Source of the DNA: Planctomycetota bacterium
Lineage (GTDB): Bacteria > Planctomycetota > MHYJ01 > JACQXL01
DNA length: 5,844 nt
NCBI GenBank assembly: GCA_030018555.1
Contig: JASEHY010000091.1
Coordinates: 1-5,844 of the forward strand
Direction: 5' to 3'
The notes below the pieces were generated by a model that made no database searches, was not told where the DNA came from, and worked only from the letters and a program-made list of their open reading frames with translations. A program made the position numbers and the translations under genes. This document shows positions 5,795 through 5,844 of this stretch, piece by piece (position 1 is the first letter of the stretch; every line of letters starts with the position of its first letter).

Positions 5795-5813
5795 TGGGGA
5801 CACATACTAATTT
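5795..5813 (+). mobile_element. Possible mobile-element end motif
   Basis: TGGGGACACATACTAATTT is found at the switch from GC-rich to AT-rich sequence. From memory, 'GGGGACACA-ATACT-AATTT'-like sequences recur beside IS200-like or REP-associated transposase genes in many bacteria. The window ends before any transposase could be seen, and no matching inverted copy is present at the left, so this is only a suggestion. Confidence 0.25.
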
Positions 5814-5814
5814 C

Positions 5815-5843
5815 TTGCAATCAGATTGCTAATAAGTTAAAAT
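5815..5843 (+). promoter_or_regulatory. Weak sigma-70-like promoter facing the right edge
   Basis: TTGCAA (5815-5820) and TAAAAT (5838-5843) are separated by 17 bases and match the -35 and -10 consensus at 4 of 6 and 5 of 6 positions. The sequence between includes a small perfect inverted repeat, GCAATC-A-GATTGC (5817-5829), which could be an operator. AT-rich sequence yields such matches easily. Confidence 0.25.
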
Positions 5844-5844
5844 A

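Larger units (their letters stand above)
5554..5844. other. Intergenic region without a convincing gene
   Basis: No open frame here looks like a gene. A reverse-strand frame (5402-5740) overlaps the 3' end of the large gene and has no recognisable protein features. The stretch instead contains many inverted repeats between about 5621 and 5789 and an AT-rich tail. GC content by hand count is 61 of 90 in 5621-5710 and 11 of 44 in 5801-5844. No canonical intrinsic terminator (GC hairpin followed by a T run) follows the stop codon. Confidence 0.7.

Overview
The window holds one very long gene on the + strand and about 290 bases of structured, non-coding DNA after it. The gene is best read from the ATG at 115 to the TAG at 5551-5553. 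It encodes a protein of about 1812 residues with an N-terminal Sec-type signal peptide, so the product is exported. The protein is a mosaic of extracellular modules: seven tandem SBBP-type beta-propeller blades, a fibronectin type III (FN3) domain, two Ig-like modules, an alpha-helical stretch with a TPR-like hairpin, a third Ig-like module, four more FN3 domains, and about 430 C-terminal residues that I do not recognise. I see no catalytic motif, no lipobox, no LPXTG or PEP-CTERM signal and no C-terminal membrane anchor. A secreted or surface adhesin or scaffold is the most reasonable reading, but it is an inference.

The combination of SBBP blades, FN3 domains with the 'TW.DNSDNE.GF.IE' signature and 'DTTPP' Ig-like modules is typical of huge extracellular proteins in uncultivated Gram-negative-type bacteria (Omnitrophota, Planctomycetota, Desantisbacteria and similar groundwater or sediment lineages). 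This assignment is from general family knowledge and is weak. Base composition falls along the gene, from about 50-67% GC in sampled propeller segments to about 33-40% GC in sampled FN3 and C-terminal segments.

Layout: 1-114 is a short leader, open in the gene's frame to the left edge and without a stop, with a usable ribosome binding site at 101-106. The gene occupies 115-5553 and ends in two consecutive in-frame TAG codons. Positions 5554-5844 contain no convincing gene. From about 5621 to 5789 there is a run of strong inverted repeats, including a 9-bp hairpin, a pair of mutually exclusive hairpins, an 8-bp hairpin and a predicted H-type pseudoknot. This GC-rich block ends abruptly in an AT-rich tail (5801-5844) that starts with a 'GGGGACACATAC' motif and holds a weak promoter-like pair facing the right edge.

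The structured block is the best candidate for something undescribed. It could be an RNA gene, a leader RNA for a gene beyond the right edge, or the end of a mobile element. I could not match it to a known RNA family by eye. Nothing else in the window suggests a multi-gene system.
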